From Pseudoalteromonas lipolytica (GTDB lineage Bacteria > Pseudomonadota > Gammaproteobacteria > Enterobacterales > Alteromonadaceae), in NCBI RefSeq assembly GCF_001306915.1, contig NZ_LJTC01000006.1:774-64773 (forward strand): a stretch of DNA of 64,000 nt, read 5' to 3'. Positions 56,854 through 64,000 of this stretch are shown in pieces (the stretch's first letter is position 1; every line of letters starts with the position of its first letter). The notes under the pieces were generated by a model. The model was not told the DNA's origin, searched no databases, and saw only the letters and a list, made by a program, of their open reading frames with translations. Both the position numbers and the translations under genes were made by a program.

Positions 56854-56903
56854 TAGGAACATAGTATTAGCGTATGCTGTTCAAAAAAGCTAAGGAACGC
56901 ACT

Positions 56904-57296
56904 ATGAAAAACACACTGTTATTATCGAGTTTATTTATTTCGTCTATGGTAAGCGCCAATCCGTTATTAGGTAGCTGGCAATTTGTTGAAGGCAAATATG
57001 CAACCAATGACGGCTATGTGACGGCAAAAGCGCCAGAAATATCCTCAGTTAAACTGATTACACCTAGTCATTTTAGCTATATCACTCAAAAGCAAGGCAA
57101 CTTTCATTATGCTGGTGGCGGCAAATATGTTTTGCAAGACCAGCAATTTATCGAAACTTTTTCCTATGGTAATGTACCTTCACTACTTGGTAAGACCATG
57201 GCATTTGATTACAAACTAGAAGGTGACTTGTGGCATCACACCTTGTATGAAAATGGTAAGTTAGTCGAAGCTGAGATCTGGCAACGAATTAAATAG
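56904..57296 (+). CDS. Small exported protein, lipocalin-like
   Basis: The ATG at 56904 with AAGGA upstream gives a signal peptide (MKNTLLLSSLFISSMVSA) and a mature chain of about 112 residues. NPLLGSWQFVEGKY and the strand-rich remainder resemble small lipocalin-like or DUF4488-type proteins; the match is tentative. The quinone oxidoreductase gene follows nine bases later, suggesting co-transcription. Confidence 0.65.
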   Translation: MKNTLLLSSLFISSMVSANPLLGSWQFVEGKYATNDGYVTAKAPEISSVKLITPSHFSYITQKQGNFHYAGGGKYVLQDQQFIETFSYGNVPSLLGKTMAFDYKLEGDLWHHTLYENGKLVEAEIWQRIK

Positions 57297-57304
57297 AAGG
57301 TGAT

Positions 57305-58267
57305 ATGCGTTATATTAAGCACGAAGATTCACAGTTACATTTTGCGCAAACAGAAAAACCAGTACTAAAAGATAACGAAGTTCTTATTGCTGTTGCAGCA
57401 ATTGGCGTTAATCGGGCAGATTGTTTACAGCGACAAGGTAAATATCCTGCGCCCAAAGGTGACAGTGAAATTTTAGGGCTAGAATGCGCCGGTACCATTG
57501 TTGAGCAAGGTAGTGCAGTATCCGGTGACTGGCTGAATAAACGTGTTTTTACTTTATGCGCGGGCGGTGCTTACAGCGAGTATGTTGCCGTTGATGCTGC
57601 GCAAGTAATGCCGTTACCAGATGAAATGACAATGGCAGAGGGCGCTGCTATCAGCGAAGTTTATTTAACGGCTTTTTCTGCCTTATTTCAATTTGGTCAG
57701 CTCAAAGCGGGGCAAACGGCACTGATCCATGCGGGAGCCAGTGGTGTCGGTGGGGCGGCAATTCAAATGGCAAAACGCGCGGGTGCTCAAGTAGTGATAA
57801 CTGCAGGTAGCGATGAAAAGTGCGAACATGCCAAACAGCTTGGCGCAGACCACACCATTAATTATAAAACCACTGATTTTGTAGAGTACTTCAAAGCCAA
57901 TAATTTACAGGCCAATACCATTGTTGATCCTGTCTCAGGACGCTATTTAAATAAAAATGCTGCCGTTGCAGCAATAGATTGCCAAATTGTGATGTTAGCC
58001 TTTTTAGATGCGCGCTTTGCTGAGGTTGACTTTGCAAGGCTGCTTAGCAAACGTATTTCCTTTCATGCATCAACCTTGCGTAACCGTTCAATTGAATTTA
58101 AACGTGATTTAAAAGAGCAGTTTATTTCGCGTTTTTATGATGACTTGGCCAACGGGCTGTTCGATTGCAATATCTATAAAACCTTAAATTGGCAAGAAGC
58201 GAATGAGGCTCACCGTATTTTAGATAACAACGAAAACTCGGGAAAAGTGGTGATGTTAGTTGAATAA
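57305..58267 (+). CDS. NAD(P)H quinone oxidoreductase, MDR family
   Basis: The 320-residue protein is a zinc-independent medium-chain dehydrogenase of the QOR/PIG3 type. The N-terminal GroES-like domain carries IGVNRADCLQRQGKYP and the nucleotide fold HAGASGVGGAAIQMAKRAGA with the SAGSDEK loop. It reduces quinones or related electrophiles with NADPH. The catalytic zinc cysteines of alcohol dehydrogenases are missing. Confidence 0.88.
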   Translation: MRYIKHEDSQLHFAQTEKPVLKDNEVLIAVAAIGVNRADCLQRQGKYPAPKGDSEILGLECAGTIVEQGSAVSGDWLNKRVFTLCAGGAYSEYVAVDAAQVMPLPDEMTMAEGAAISEVYLTAFSALFQFGQLKAGQTALIHAGASGVGGAAIQMAKRAGAQVVITAGSDEKCEHAKQLGADHTINYKTTDFVEYFKANNLQANTIVDPVSGRYLNKNAAVAAIDCQIVMLAFLDARFAEVDFARLLSKRISFHASTLRNRSIEFKRDLKEQFISRFYDDLANGLFDCNIYKTLNWQEANEAHRILDNNENSGKVVMLVE

Positions 58268-58320
58268 CATCAATTTGCCCATATTATTGGTTTTATTAGT
58301 AGTTAAAAGTAAAGGTTAAT

Positions 58321-58581
58321 ATGAACCCTATTATTGCAATGCTCAAAGAGCACAATGTAAGTGACGAGAAAGTGCGTGAGCTGTTTCAAGCGTTTATGGA
58401 AAACCCAATGATGGCAATGGGTCTGGTCCAACAGTTAGGTATCCCACCAGAAAAGCTTCAACAATTGATGGCATTAGTGATGACACAGCCACACCTTATT
58501 AAAGAAGCGGCTAAATCAGTGGGTATCAGTGATGATGAAGTTGAGCAAGCCAAAGCGCAGTTCAAAAATCAGCAGTCATAA
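58321..58581 (+). CDS. DUF2999 family protein
   Basis: An 86-residue helical protein beginning MNPIIAMLKEHNVSDEKV and containing QQLGIPPEKLQQLMALVMTQP, the pattern of DUF2999, found in Vibrio, Shewanella and Pseudoalteromonas. Its function is not known. It has its own terminator. Confidence 0.85.
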   Translation: MNPIIAMLKEHNVSDEKVRELFQAFMENPMMAMGLVQQLGIPPEKLQQLMALVMTQPHLIKEAAKSVGISDDEVEQAKAQFKNQQS

Positions 58582-58600
58582 AATTAAATGATACGAATTT

Positions 58601-58632
58601 AAAAAAGGTTAGCTATTTGGCTAACCTTTTTT
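58601..58632. terminator. Bidirectional terminator after the DUF2999 gene
   Basis: A 14-base stem AAAAAAGGTTAGCT/AGCTAACC-type (inner arms GGTTAG/CTAACC) with a short loop is flanked by six A and six T and lies between convergent genes. Confidence 0.85.
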
Positions 58633-58639
58633 GTTGGTC

Positions 58640-58846
58640 CTATTGATACGAAAACACATCGTCCAGTTTTTTATCAAACAATTGAGCAATCTTAAAAGCC
58701 ACCTCGAGCGACGGTGAGTATTTACCTTTTTCAATCGCTACTATGGTTTGCCTTGAAACTCCAACAGCCTCTGCCAATGCTTGCTGAGTCATTTCATTGT
58801 GATGAAATCGAAGTTCCCGAATGGTATTACTGAGCTGTTTTGTCAT
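58640..58846 (-). CDS. Small XRE family regulator
   Basis: The 68-residue protein is almost only a Cro/XRE helix-turn-helix (NEMTQQALAEAVGVSRQTIVAIEKGKYSPSLEVAFKIAQLF). It starts at the base after the stop codon of the membrane protein gene (TAG then ATG), so translation is coupled. Such short XRE proteins paired with membrane proteins are frequent in bacteria and often autoregulate. Confidence 0.9.
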   Translation of the reverse strand: MTKQLSNTIRELRFHHNEMTQQALAEAVGVSRQTIVAIEKGKYSPSLEVAFKIAQLFDKKLDDVFSYQ

Positions 58847-59305
58847 CTAGCTGTCTCTTCGATATAAATACGCTTTGCTGGCTATAGTAATAATTTCACT
58901 GACTAAAAAACCAATAATAAGAAAGTGCATAATATTATATAGATCTGAGACCTCAGGTAACAGCATGCGTCCAGATACGCGCTCAATTTGCGTCGCTAAA
59001 AATACACATATTAAGATAGTTGCAGAGCAAAACCAGTGACCAAGCTTGGTGCTTTTTAGGTCAATGAGCTTATCACGCTCATCATCCCCTAAGTCTGCTT
59101 CTTTGTGTTTAATACCAGCAAGTACAGATTGCATAATTATCTCTAGGATCACCGCAACTACGGCAACCCTATACAAATAAGACACCATGGTCTCTTGGCT
59201 TAGAGCACCCGCGGCTTGTAGTGAATTAATACCTAACAGGTAATAGCTTAACAGGCCTATGGTTACCACCAAGGTGCCCCAAATTGTCATTTCTTTGTAG
59301 CTCAT
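58847..59305 (-). CDS. Four-helix membrane protein paired with the XRE gene
   Basis: The 152-residue product has about four hydrophobic segments and a charged central loop (HKEADLGDDERDKLIDLKS). ATG at 59305 with GGAAG upstream is preferred to an upstream extension to 59374. The charged DERD loop resembles DUF2178-type proteins that travel with XRE regulators, but this is uncertain. Confidence 0.7.
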   Translation of the reverse strand: MSYKEMTIWGTLVVTIGLLSYYLLGINSLQAAGALSQETMVSYLYRVAVVAVILEIIMQSVLAGIKHKEADLGDDERDKLIDLKSTKLGHWFCSATILICVFLATQIERVSGRMLLPEVSDLYNIMHFLIIGFLVSEIITIASKAYLYRRDS

Positions 59306-59491
59306 TTTCTTCCACCCTATGTAAAAAATATTTGACTTGGTGTTAAGTAAACTACTCATTGCTTGCTGTGTCAAATATTTTTAACATCATGTATGGTATT
59401 TTTATCATTGACGCATTTCGTTACATTTAGTTAAGAACTAATTTGTACCGCTCAGACTCCTAATGACACAAACAATAAATAAGGAACGAAT

Positions 59492-60151
59492 ATGAACTGG
59501 CTTTTAAAGGTATGGAAAAATAACCGCTCATTGATTTTATTTATCTGCTTGATGAGTGTGTTTAGAAGTGCAGTGGCTGATTGGTATGAAGTGCCAACAG
59601 GTTCTATGAATCCGACCATCGTTGAAGGGGACCGTATTTTAACGGATAAAATGGCTTATGATCTGCGTGTACCATTTAGTCATATTTCGCTAATGCGTAC
59701 TGATGAGCCAAAAGCCGGCGATATTATTGTATTTGATTCTAAGGCTGCAAATAACCGTTTGATAAAGCGTGTTATTGGCGTGCCGGGAGATACAGTGACT
59801 TTAGTCGATAATAAATTGATCATTAACGGTAAAGCGCTTGATTATTTATTAGCTGATGACAAGCAACAGCAGCAAACACTCATTGAAAATCTTGCCGGTG
59901 TTCAGCACGCTATTCAGGTATCAAAAACGCCCTCGGTGATGCAGCATTTTGCCCCTGTCGTTATTCCAAAGGATATGTATCTAGCGATGGGTGATAACCG
60001 AGACCACAGTGCAGACTCGCGAGTGATTGGGCTAGTGCCTCGCAGTGAGTTATTAGGTAAAGCTAAAAGAGTTATAGTGTCACTCGATTATGATGACTAT
60101 TACTTACCTCGAAAAGAACGGCTTTTACATGATTTATACTTAGCACCCTAG
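59492..60151 (+). CDS. lepB: Signal peptidase I, accessory type
   Basis: The 219-residue enzyme has a single short N-terminal membrane segment (about 13-29), catalytic Ser38 in PTGSMNPT and Lys92 in RLIKRVIG, plus the GDNRDHSADSR box. It should cleave exported pre-proteins. It differs from the canonical LepB of gammaproteobacteria, which has two membrane segments, is longer and sits with lepA and rnc. This is likely a second signal peptidase with its own substrate set. Confidence 0.88.
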   Translation: MNWLLKVWKNNRSLILFICLMSVFRSAVADWYEVPTGSMNPTIVEGDRILTDKMAYDLRVPFSHISLMRTDEPKAGDIIVFDSKAANNRLIKRVIGVPGDTVTLVDNKLIINGKALDYLLADDKQQQQTLIENLAGVQHAIQVSKTPSVMQHFAPVVIPKDMYLAMGDNRDHSADSRVIGLVPRSELLGKAKRVIVSLDYDDYYLPRKERLLHDLYLAP

Positions 60152-60234
60152 ATAAAAATCGTACAAAAATTGGCAATTTAGAATTTTATGTTTCAATATT
60201 AACGACATAAAAATAATAAGCCAAAAGGTAAAGT

Positions 60235-61050
60235 ATGATAAATGATAAGTGTGCGAAATTAATTAGATGCTATTTATTACTCGTCTTTTCGATCAGTCTG
60301 GTTGCATGTGGTTCGAGCTCAAAAAACGAATCTACAAAAGTTGATGACACTAACAGCTCAACCCCGGATACAGGTGTTGAGCTTGTCGATAACAGTGGTA
60401 GTGCTGACTATAAAATTATTATTTATGGCAATAGCCATAGTGCTAGATTAGGGGATTTGCTTGAACAGCTTATTTCCAGTGAGTTAACCAACGCTCAAGT
60501 TTCAACGCTTACCGTCAGTGGTCGCTTTTTAGATGAAATAGTGAACACATCGGGCAATGTTGAAAAGCTACAGCAAGCCAATTGGAGCCATGCTATTTTT
60601 CAAGGTCAAAAGTATTCTCAGTCTGGCTCTGTTAATTATTCTACAAATGAGGCTGAGCGATTAATTGCCAGTGCAAAAGAGCTGGAAATTACACCTATTT
60701 TGTTTCCTGAGCATCCGCAAAGAGGTGATAGCAAAGAAGGGGAGCTTGTTTATCAATTGCATTTGTCGATTAGCGAAAAAGAGGCAAGCTGTGTTGCACC
60801 AATCGGCTTAGTTTGGGACAAAGCAATCGCCGCATTACCTGGGCTTAATTTTTACAGTGCAGATGGAAATCATGCTTCAGATGCAGGGCACTTACTGACC
60901 GCGATGACTTTTTATGAAGTTATAACAGGTGAGCTTGCAGATACCCTAGCTTACAATGCTGCTTTTGCGATTACCGAACAGCAACACCAGCAGTTTGGGC
61001 AAATAATTACTCAAGTACTGACTGAATATCCTGCATGCCCCAGCTCTTAA
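60235..61050 (+). CDS. SGNH-hydrolase-like lipoprotein
   Basis: The 271-residue product has a lipobox LVACGS, a Ser/Thr-rich linker and then an SGNH-like fold: block I reads IIYGNSHSARLG with Ser as nucleophile, a middle FQGQKYSQ, and a late DGNHASDAGH with the catalytic Asp-His. Such lipoproteins can be esterases of glycans or lipids. The start is close to a signal-peptidase gene but they are separated by 83 bp. Confidence 0.72.
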   Translation: MINDKCAKLIRCYLLLVFSISLVACGSSSKNESTKVDDTNSSTPDTGVELVDNSGSADYKIIIYGNSHSARLGDLLEQLISSELTNAQVSTLTVSGRFLDEIVNTSGNVEKLQQANWSHAIFQGQKYSQSGSVNYSTNEAERLIASAKELEITPILFPEHPQRGDSKEGELVYQLHLSISEKEASCVAPIGLVWDKAIAALPGLNFYSADGNHASDAGHLLTAMTFYEVITGELADTLAYNAAFAITEQQHQQFGQIITQVLTEYPACPSS

Positions 61051-61090
61051 GCTAACAACATTAATCTAAAGCATTCATTAAATACAAAAA

Positions 61091-61117
61091 AACCGTTGTG
61101 TCTGAAACACAACGGTT
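61091..61117. terminator. Terminator between the SGNH gene and metG
   Basis: An eleven-pair stem AACCGTTGTGT/ACACAACGGTT with a five-base loop has A-rich and T-rich flanks, and lies between convergent genes. Confidence 0.82.
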
Positions 61118-61143
61118 CTTTATATTAACTAGCAATTGTGTAA

Positions 61144-63168
61144 TTACATTACACGCATGCCAGGCTCTGAGCCTTCATCAGGGTTAAGAATATAAATTTC
61201 TTTACCGCCAGGGCCTGCAGCTAATACCATGCCCTCAGACATACCAAAACGCATCTTACGAGGCTTAAGGTTTGCTACCATTACAGTTAGCTTGCCTTCG
61301 ATGTCTTCTGGTGCATACGCAGATTTAATGCCTGCGAATACTTGGCGCGTTTCGCCACCTAAATCTAAGGTTAGTTTTAATAGCTTATCTGCGCCTTCAA
61401 CGTGTTCTGCTTTAGCAATTTTTGCTACGCGTAAATCAACTTTAGCAAAATCATCAAATTCGATTTCTGGGCTGATAGGTTCTTTTGCTAGTGGGCTGTT
61501 TGGATCAATCTTGTCTTTTTCAGCAACTAGACTTTCTTTTGACTCTTCAATCATTTTGTTTACTTTATCCATTTCAACACGTTGCATTAACGGTTTGAAC
61601 TTATTAATTGCGTGACCAACCAGCGCTGTTTGCGCGCCTTGCCATGTTAAACCGTCGTTTAAGAAGGCTTCAACGTTTGCAGCCATACCAGGTAGAACAG
61701 GTTTTAAGTAGGTGATAAGTACACGGAACATATTTAAACCAAGTGAGCATACATCGTGTGCTTCTTGTTGTTTTGTTTCGTCTTTAATTAACACCCATGG
61801 CGCTTTAGCGTCGATGAATTGGTTTGCTTTATCAGCAAGGGCCATGATTTCACGAATTGCACGGCTGTAATCACGGTTTTCGTAGTGATTTGCAATGCTT
61901 GCAGAAGCCGCTTGGAACTCACCTAATAGCGCTTCGTCCATTACGGTGTCGCTAAGCTTGCCGTCAAACTTCTTGGTGATGAAGCTTGCACAACGACTTG
62001 CAATATTAACCACTTTACCTACTAAGTCTGAGTTTACACGTAGTGCAAAGTCTTCAAGGTTTAAATCAAGGTCAGTAATGCCGTTGTTTAGTTTTGCTGC
62101 GTAGTAATAACGAAGATACTCAGGATCTAGGTTATCAAGGTAAGTGCGCGCCTTAACAAAAGTGCCTTTTGATTTAGACATCTTCGCGCCATTCACAGTT
62201 ACAAAACCATGGGCAAATACATTTGTTGGCTTTCTGAATTTTGCGCCATCTAACATTGCAGGCCAGAATAAGCTGTGGAAATAGATGATATCTTTACCAA
62301 TGAAGTGGTAAAGCTCTGCATCTGAGTCTTCGCGCCAGAATGCATCAAAATCAATCCCTTTTTTATCACACAGGTTTTTAAAGCTTGCCATGTAGCCGAT
62401 TGGTGCATCGAGCCACACGTAGAAATATTTACCCGGTGCACCTGGGATTTCAAAACCAAAGTAAGGTGCGTCACGGCTGATATCCCACTGCTGTAGGCCA
62501 TCTGCAAACCATTCATCAAGCTTGTTCGCCATTTCTTGTTGAATCGTGCCTGAGTGTAACCACTCTTTAAGCATGTCTTCAAAAGCAGGTAGGTCGAAGA
62601 AGTAATGCTCAGAATCTTTTAAAATTGGCTCAGCACCCGACATTACAGAGCGTGGGTTAATAAGCTCAGTTGGGCTGTAAGTTGCACCACAAGAATCACA
62701 GCTGTCACCGTTTTGATCTTCTGACTTACACGTTGGGCAAGTACCTGTTACAAAGCGATCAGGTAAGAAGATACCTTTCTCTGGGTCGAAAAGTTGAGAA
62801 ATAGTATGCTTTTTAATGTGACCTGCTTCATTTAAACGGTTGTAGATTAACTCGCTGAAATGACGGTTTTCTTCACTGTGCGTGCTGTGATAGTTATCAA
62901 ACTCAATGTTGAAATCAGCAAAGTCACGTTGACGTTCAACACTCACGTTTTTAACCATCTCTTCTGGCGAGATCCCTTGCTTTTGCGCATTAAGCATAAT
63001 TGGTGTGCCGTGAGCATCATCCGCGCAAACGTAATAGGTTTCATGACCTTGTTGTTTTTGGAAACGCGCCCAAATATCAGTTTGGATATATTCTAGTAAA
63101 TGACCTAAGTGAGTCGGGCCATTGGCATAAGGTAATGCGCTAGTAATCAGGATCTTTCGCTGTGCCAT
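61144..63168 (-). CDS. metG: Methionyl-tRNA synthetase
   Basis: The 674-residue class I synthetase has HIGH-type THLGHLL at the N-terminus, a zinc knuckle [18 protein letters not shown] near 145-165, the KMSKS loop AKMSKSKGT near 335, a helical anticodon domain and a C-terminal tRNA-binding (EMAP) dimer domain from about 575. ATG at 63168 gives [18 protein letters not shown] and has GGA at suitable spacing; 63174 is a second possible start. It is divergent from mrp, as in E. coli. Confidence 0.96.
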   Translation of the reverse strand: MAQRKILITSALPYANGPTHLGHLLEYIQTDIWARFQKQQGHETYYVCADDAHGTPIMLNAQKQGISPEEMVKNVSVERQRDFADFNIEFDNYHSTHSEENRHFSELIYNRLNEAGHIKKHTISQLFDPEKGIFLPDRFVTGTCPTCKSEDQNGDSCDSCGATYSPTELINPRSVMSGAEPILKDSEHYFFDLPAFEDMLKEWLHSGTIQQEMANKLDEWFADGLQQWDISRDAPYFGFEIPGAPGKYFYVWLDAPIGYMASFKNLCDKKGIDFDAFWREDSDAELYHFIGKDIIYFHSLFWPAMLDGAKFRKPTNVFAHGFVTVNGAKMSKSKGTFVKARTYLDNLDPEYLRYYYAAKLNNGITDLDLNLEDFALRVNSDLVGKVVNIASRCASFITKKFDGKLSDTVMDEALLGEFQAASASIANHYENRDYSRAIREIMALADKANQFIDAKAPWVLIKDETKQQEAHDVCSLGLNMFRVLITYLKPVLPGMAANVEAFLNDGLTWQGAQTALVGHAINKFKPLMQRVEMDKVNKMIEESKESLVAEKDKIDPNSPLAKEPISPEIEFDDFAKVDLRVAKIAKAEHVEGADKLLKLTLDLGGETRQVFAGIKSAYAPEDIEGKLTVMVANLKPRKMRFGMSEGMVLAAGPGGKEIYILNPDEGSEPGMRVM

Positions 63169-63346
63169 AATCATTCCGAGTTGAGATTAGTTCGATGCAA
63201 ATATGCTCGAATATCATTATTTAATTCATTGTGAGTTGCTTATATGCAACCTAAAGCAATGATATTATCTAATTGTCTGGTTTTAATGCCTTGAATGTTA
63301 CATAATTCCGCAGCACTTTTCATCAAAGAAACGCTAATTTATTGCT

Positions 63347-64000
63347 ATGTTTGGACTGTCAAAACTATTCTCAAGTAAATCGGCTGAAAAAGCACCTATC
63401 ATTGCTGCCTTAGCCGCTTATCGTAGTAGCGCATTTGCCATTGGTATTGAGCAAGATTGGCTCGAAGAGCTTAATCAAAACAGCGATAAAAGCTGGCAAG
63501 TCAAATTAAACCTCCCTTTTGCAGGCTTGGGCGAAATCAACGACATTGAAAAATTTGTCGCCGATAAACTATCAGTGCCTGTGTCAATTAGCGCTAAAGT
63601 GAAATTACCAAGCACATTTAGTTTTAAGCAAATCAAACATATTGTGCTCGTTGCTTCAGGAAAGGGGGGCGTTGGAAAGTCAACCACAGCGGTGAATCTT
63701 GCCTCAGCTTTAGAGCAAGAAGGTGCCAAAGTGGGTATTCTCGATGCCGATATTTATGGCCCGTCTATTCCACTGCTTCTGGGCCTACAAGGGGCTGAGC
63801 CTAAAACAGCCGATAATAAAAACTTACTTCCTTTTGAGGCGCATAACCTCAAAGCGCAATCGATTGGCTTTTTAGTACCAAGCGATGATGCAACCGTTTG
63901 GCGCGGACCAATGGCATCAGGTGCACTTAATCAATTAATGAACGAGACCGCTTGGGGAGAGCTTGATTATCTCATCGTTGATATGCCTCCAGGCACGGGT
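63347..64000 (+). CDS. mrp: Mrp/ApbC iron-sulfur carrier ATPase, partial
   Basis: The ATG at 63347 opens a frame that runs off the window end after 218 codons. After an N-terminal region (about 1-90) comes the P-loop VASGKGGVGKSTT and the Walker B region VDMPPGTG reached just at the end. The ApbC/NBP35 family transfers iron-sulfur clusters and is dimeric. The C-terminal CxxC motif lies beyond the window. It lies divergently beside metG, the conserved place in gammaproteobacteria. Confidence 0.93.
   Translation, partial: MFGLSKLFSSKSAEKAPIIAALAAYRSSAFAIGIEQDWLEELNQNSDKSWQVKLNLPFAGLGEINDIEKFVADKLSVPVSISAKVKLPSTFSFKQIKHIVLVASGKGGVGKSTTAVNLASALEQEGAKVGILDADIYGPSIPLLLGLQGAEPKTADNKNLLPFEAHNLKAQSIGFLVPSDDATVWRGPMASGALNQLMNETAWGELDYLIVDMPPGTG

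Overview
This window reads as a chromosomal segment of a marine gammaproteobacterium of the order Alteromonadales, most likely Pseudoalteromonas. The basis is a modest G+C content and gene sets and neighbour pairs typical of that group: DUF2066-hda, pheST-ihfA, trpEGD(CF)BA with divergent trpH-yciO-scpA, yciI and yciB near trp, and metG divergent from mrp. The genus is an inference; no rRNA or tRNA gene was seen to confirm it.

Layout. 1-606 is non-coding and carries an inverted pair of hairpin repeats. 607-6135 holds replication control (hda) and the phenylalanyl-tRNA synthetase operon ending in ihfA. 6200-9953 holds a DUF2989 lipoprotein, an N-terminally extended GAPDH and a cytosolic M14 carboxypeptidase. 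10281-15827 holds an alanine/sodium symporter and small conserved proteins (zinc ribbon, YeaC, DUF349, YceB-like lipoprotein). 15930-18879 is a PAS/sigma-54 activator and ccoG, joined by repeated 16-bp palindromes and a -24/-12 promoter. 18917-29706 is mixed housekeeping: STAS-like protein, M14 peptidase with PilZ-like protein, AI-2E family permease, a PepSY-phoP-phoQ-LprI-like operon, YciI, an NSS transporter, CPBP protease, YciB, HU and a DJ-1/PfpI protein.

29767-36623 is the complete tryptophan operon on the minus strand. Its leader is unusual: it encodes two successive leader peptides, each with three consecutive Trp codons and each followed by its own terminator with a competing antiterminator, so it looks like two attenuators in series. 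36852-39166 is the divergent trpH-yciO-scpA set, without scpB. 39241-42760 holds a GNAT protein, ten tandem heptamers, cytochrome b561-yceI, a periplasmic binding protein and a very small protein.

43124-52052 is the most accessory-looking part: a small hydrolase, an acetoacetate-decarboxylase-like protein, a 743-residue FAD oxidoreductase, a TonB-dependent receptor and a 7TM hybrid sensor kinase, all co-oriented. This could be an undescribed uptake or modification pathway; its substrate cannot be read from the sequence. 52145-56853 pairs an isocitrate dehydrogenase having altered NADP-binding positions with aceK, with a LysR gene and a cysteine-rich orphan between them. 56904-64000 holds a secreted small protein, a quinone oxidoreductase, DUF2999, a membrane protein/XRE pair, a second-type signal peptidase I, an SGNH-like lipoprotein, metG and the start of mrp, cut by the window end.

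Other structure includes a 162-bp palindromic-ended element and a 40-bp copy that is exactly what deletion between its 7-bp direct repeats would leave. No CRISPR array, transposase, prophage or RNA gene was recognised.
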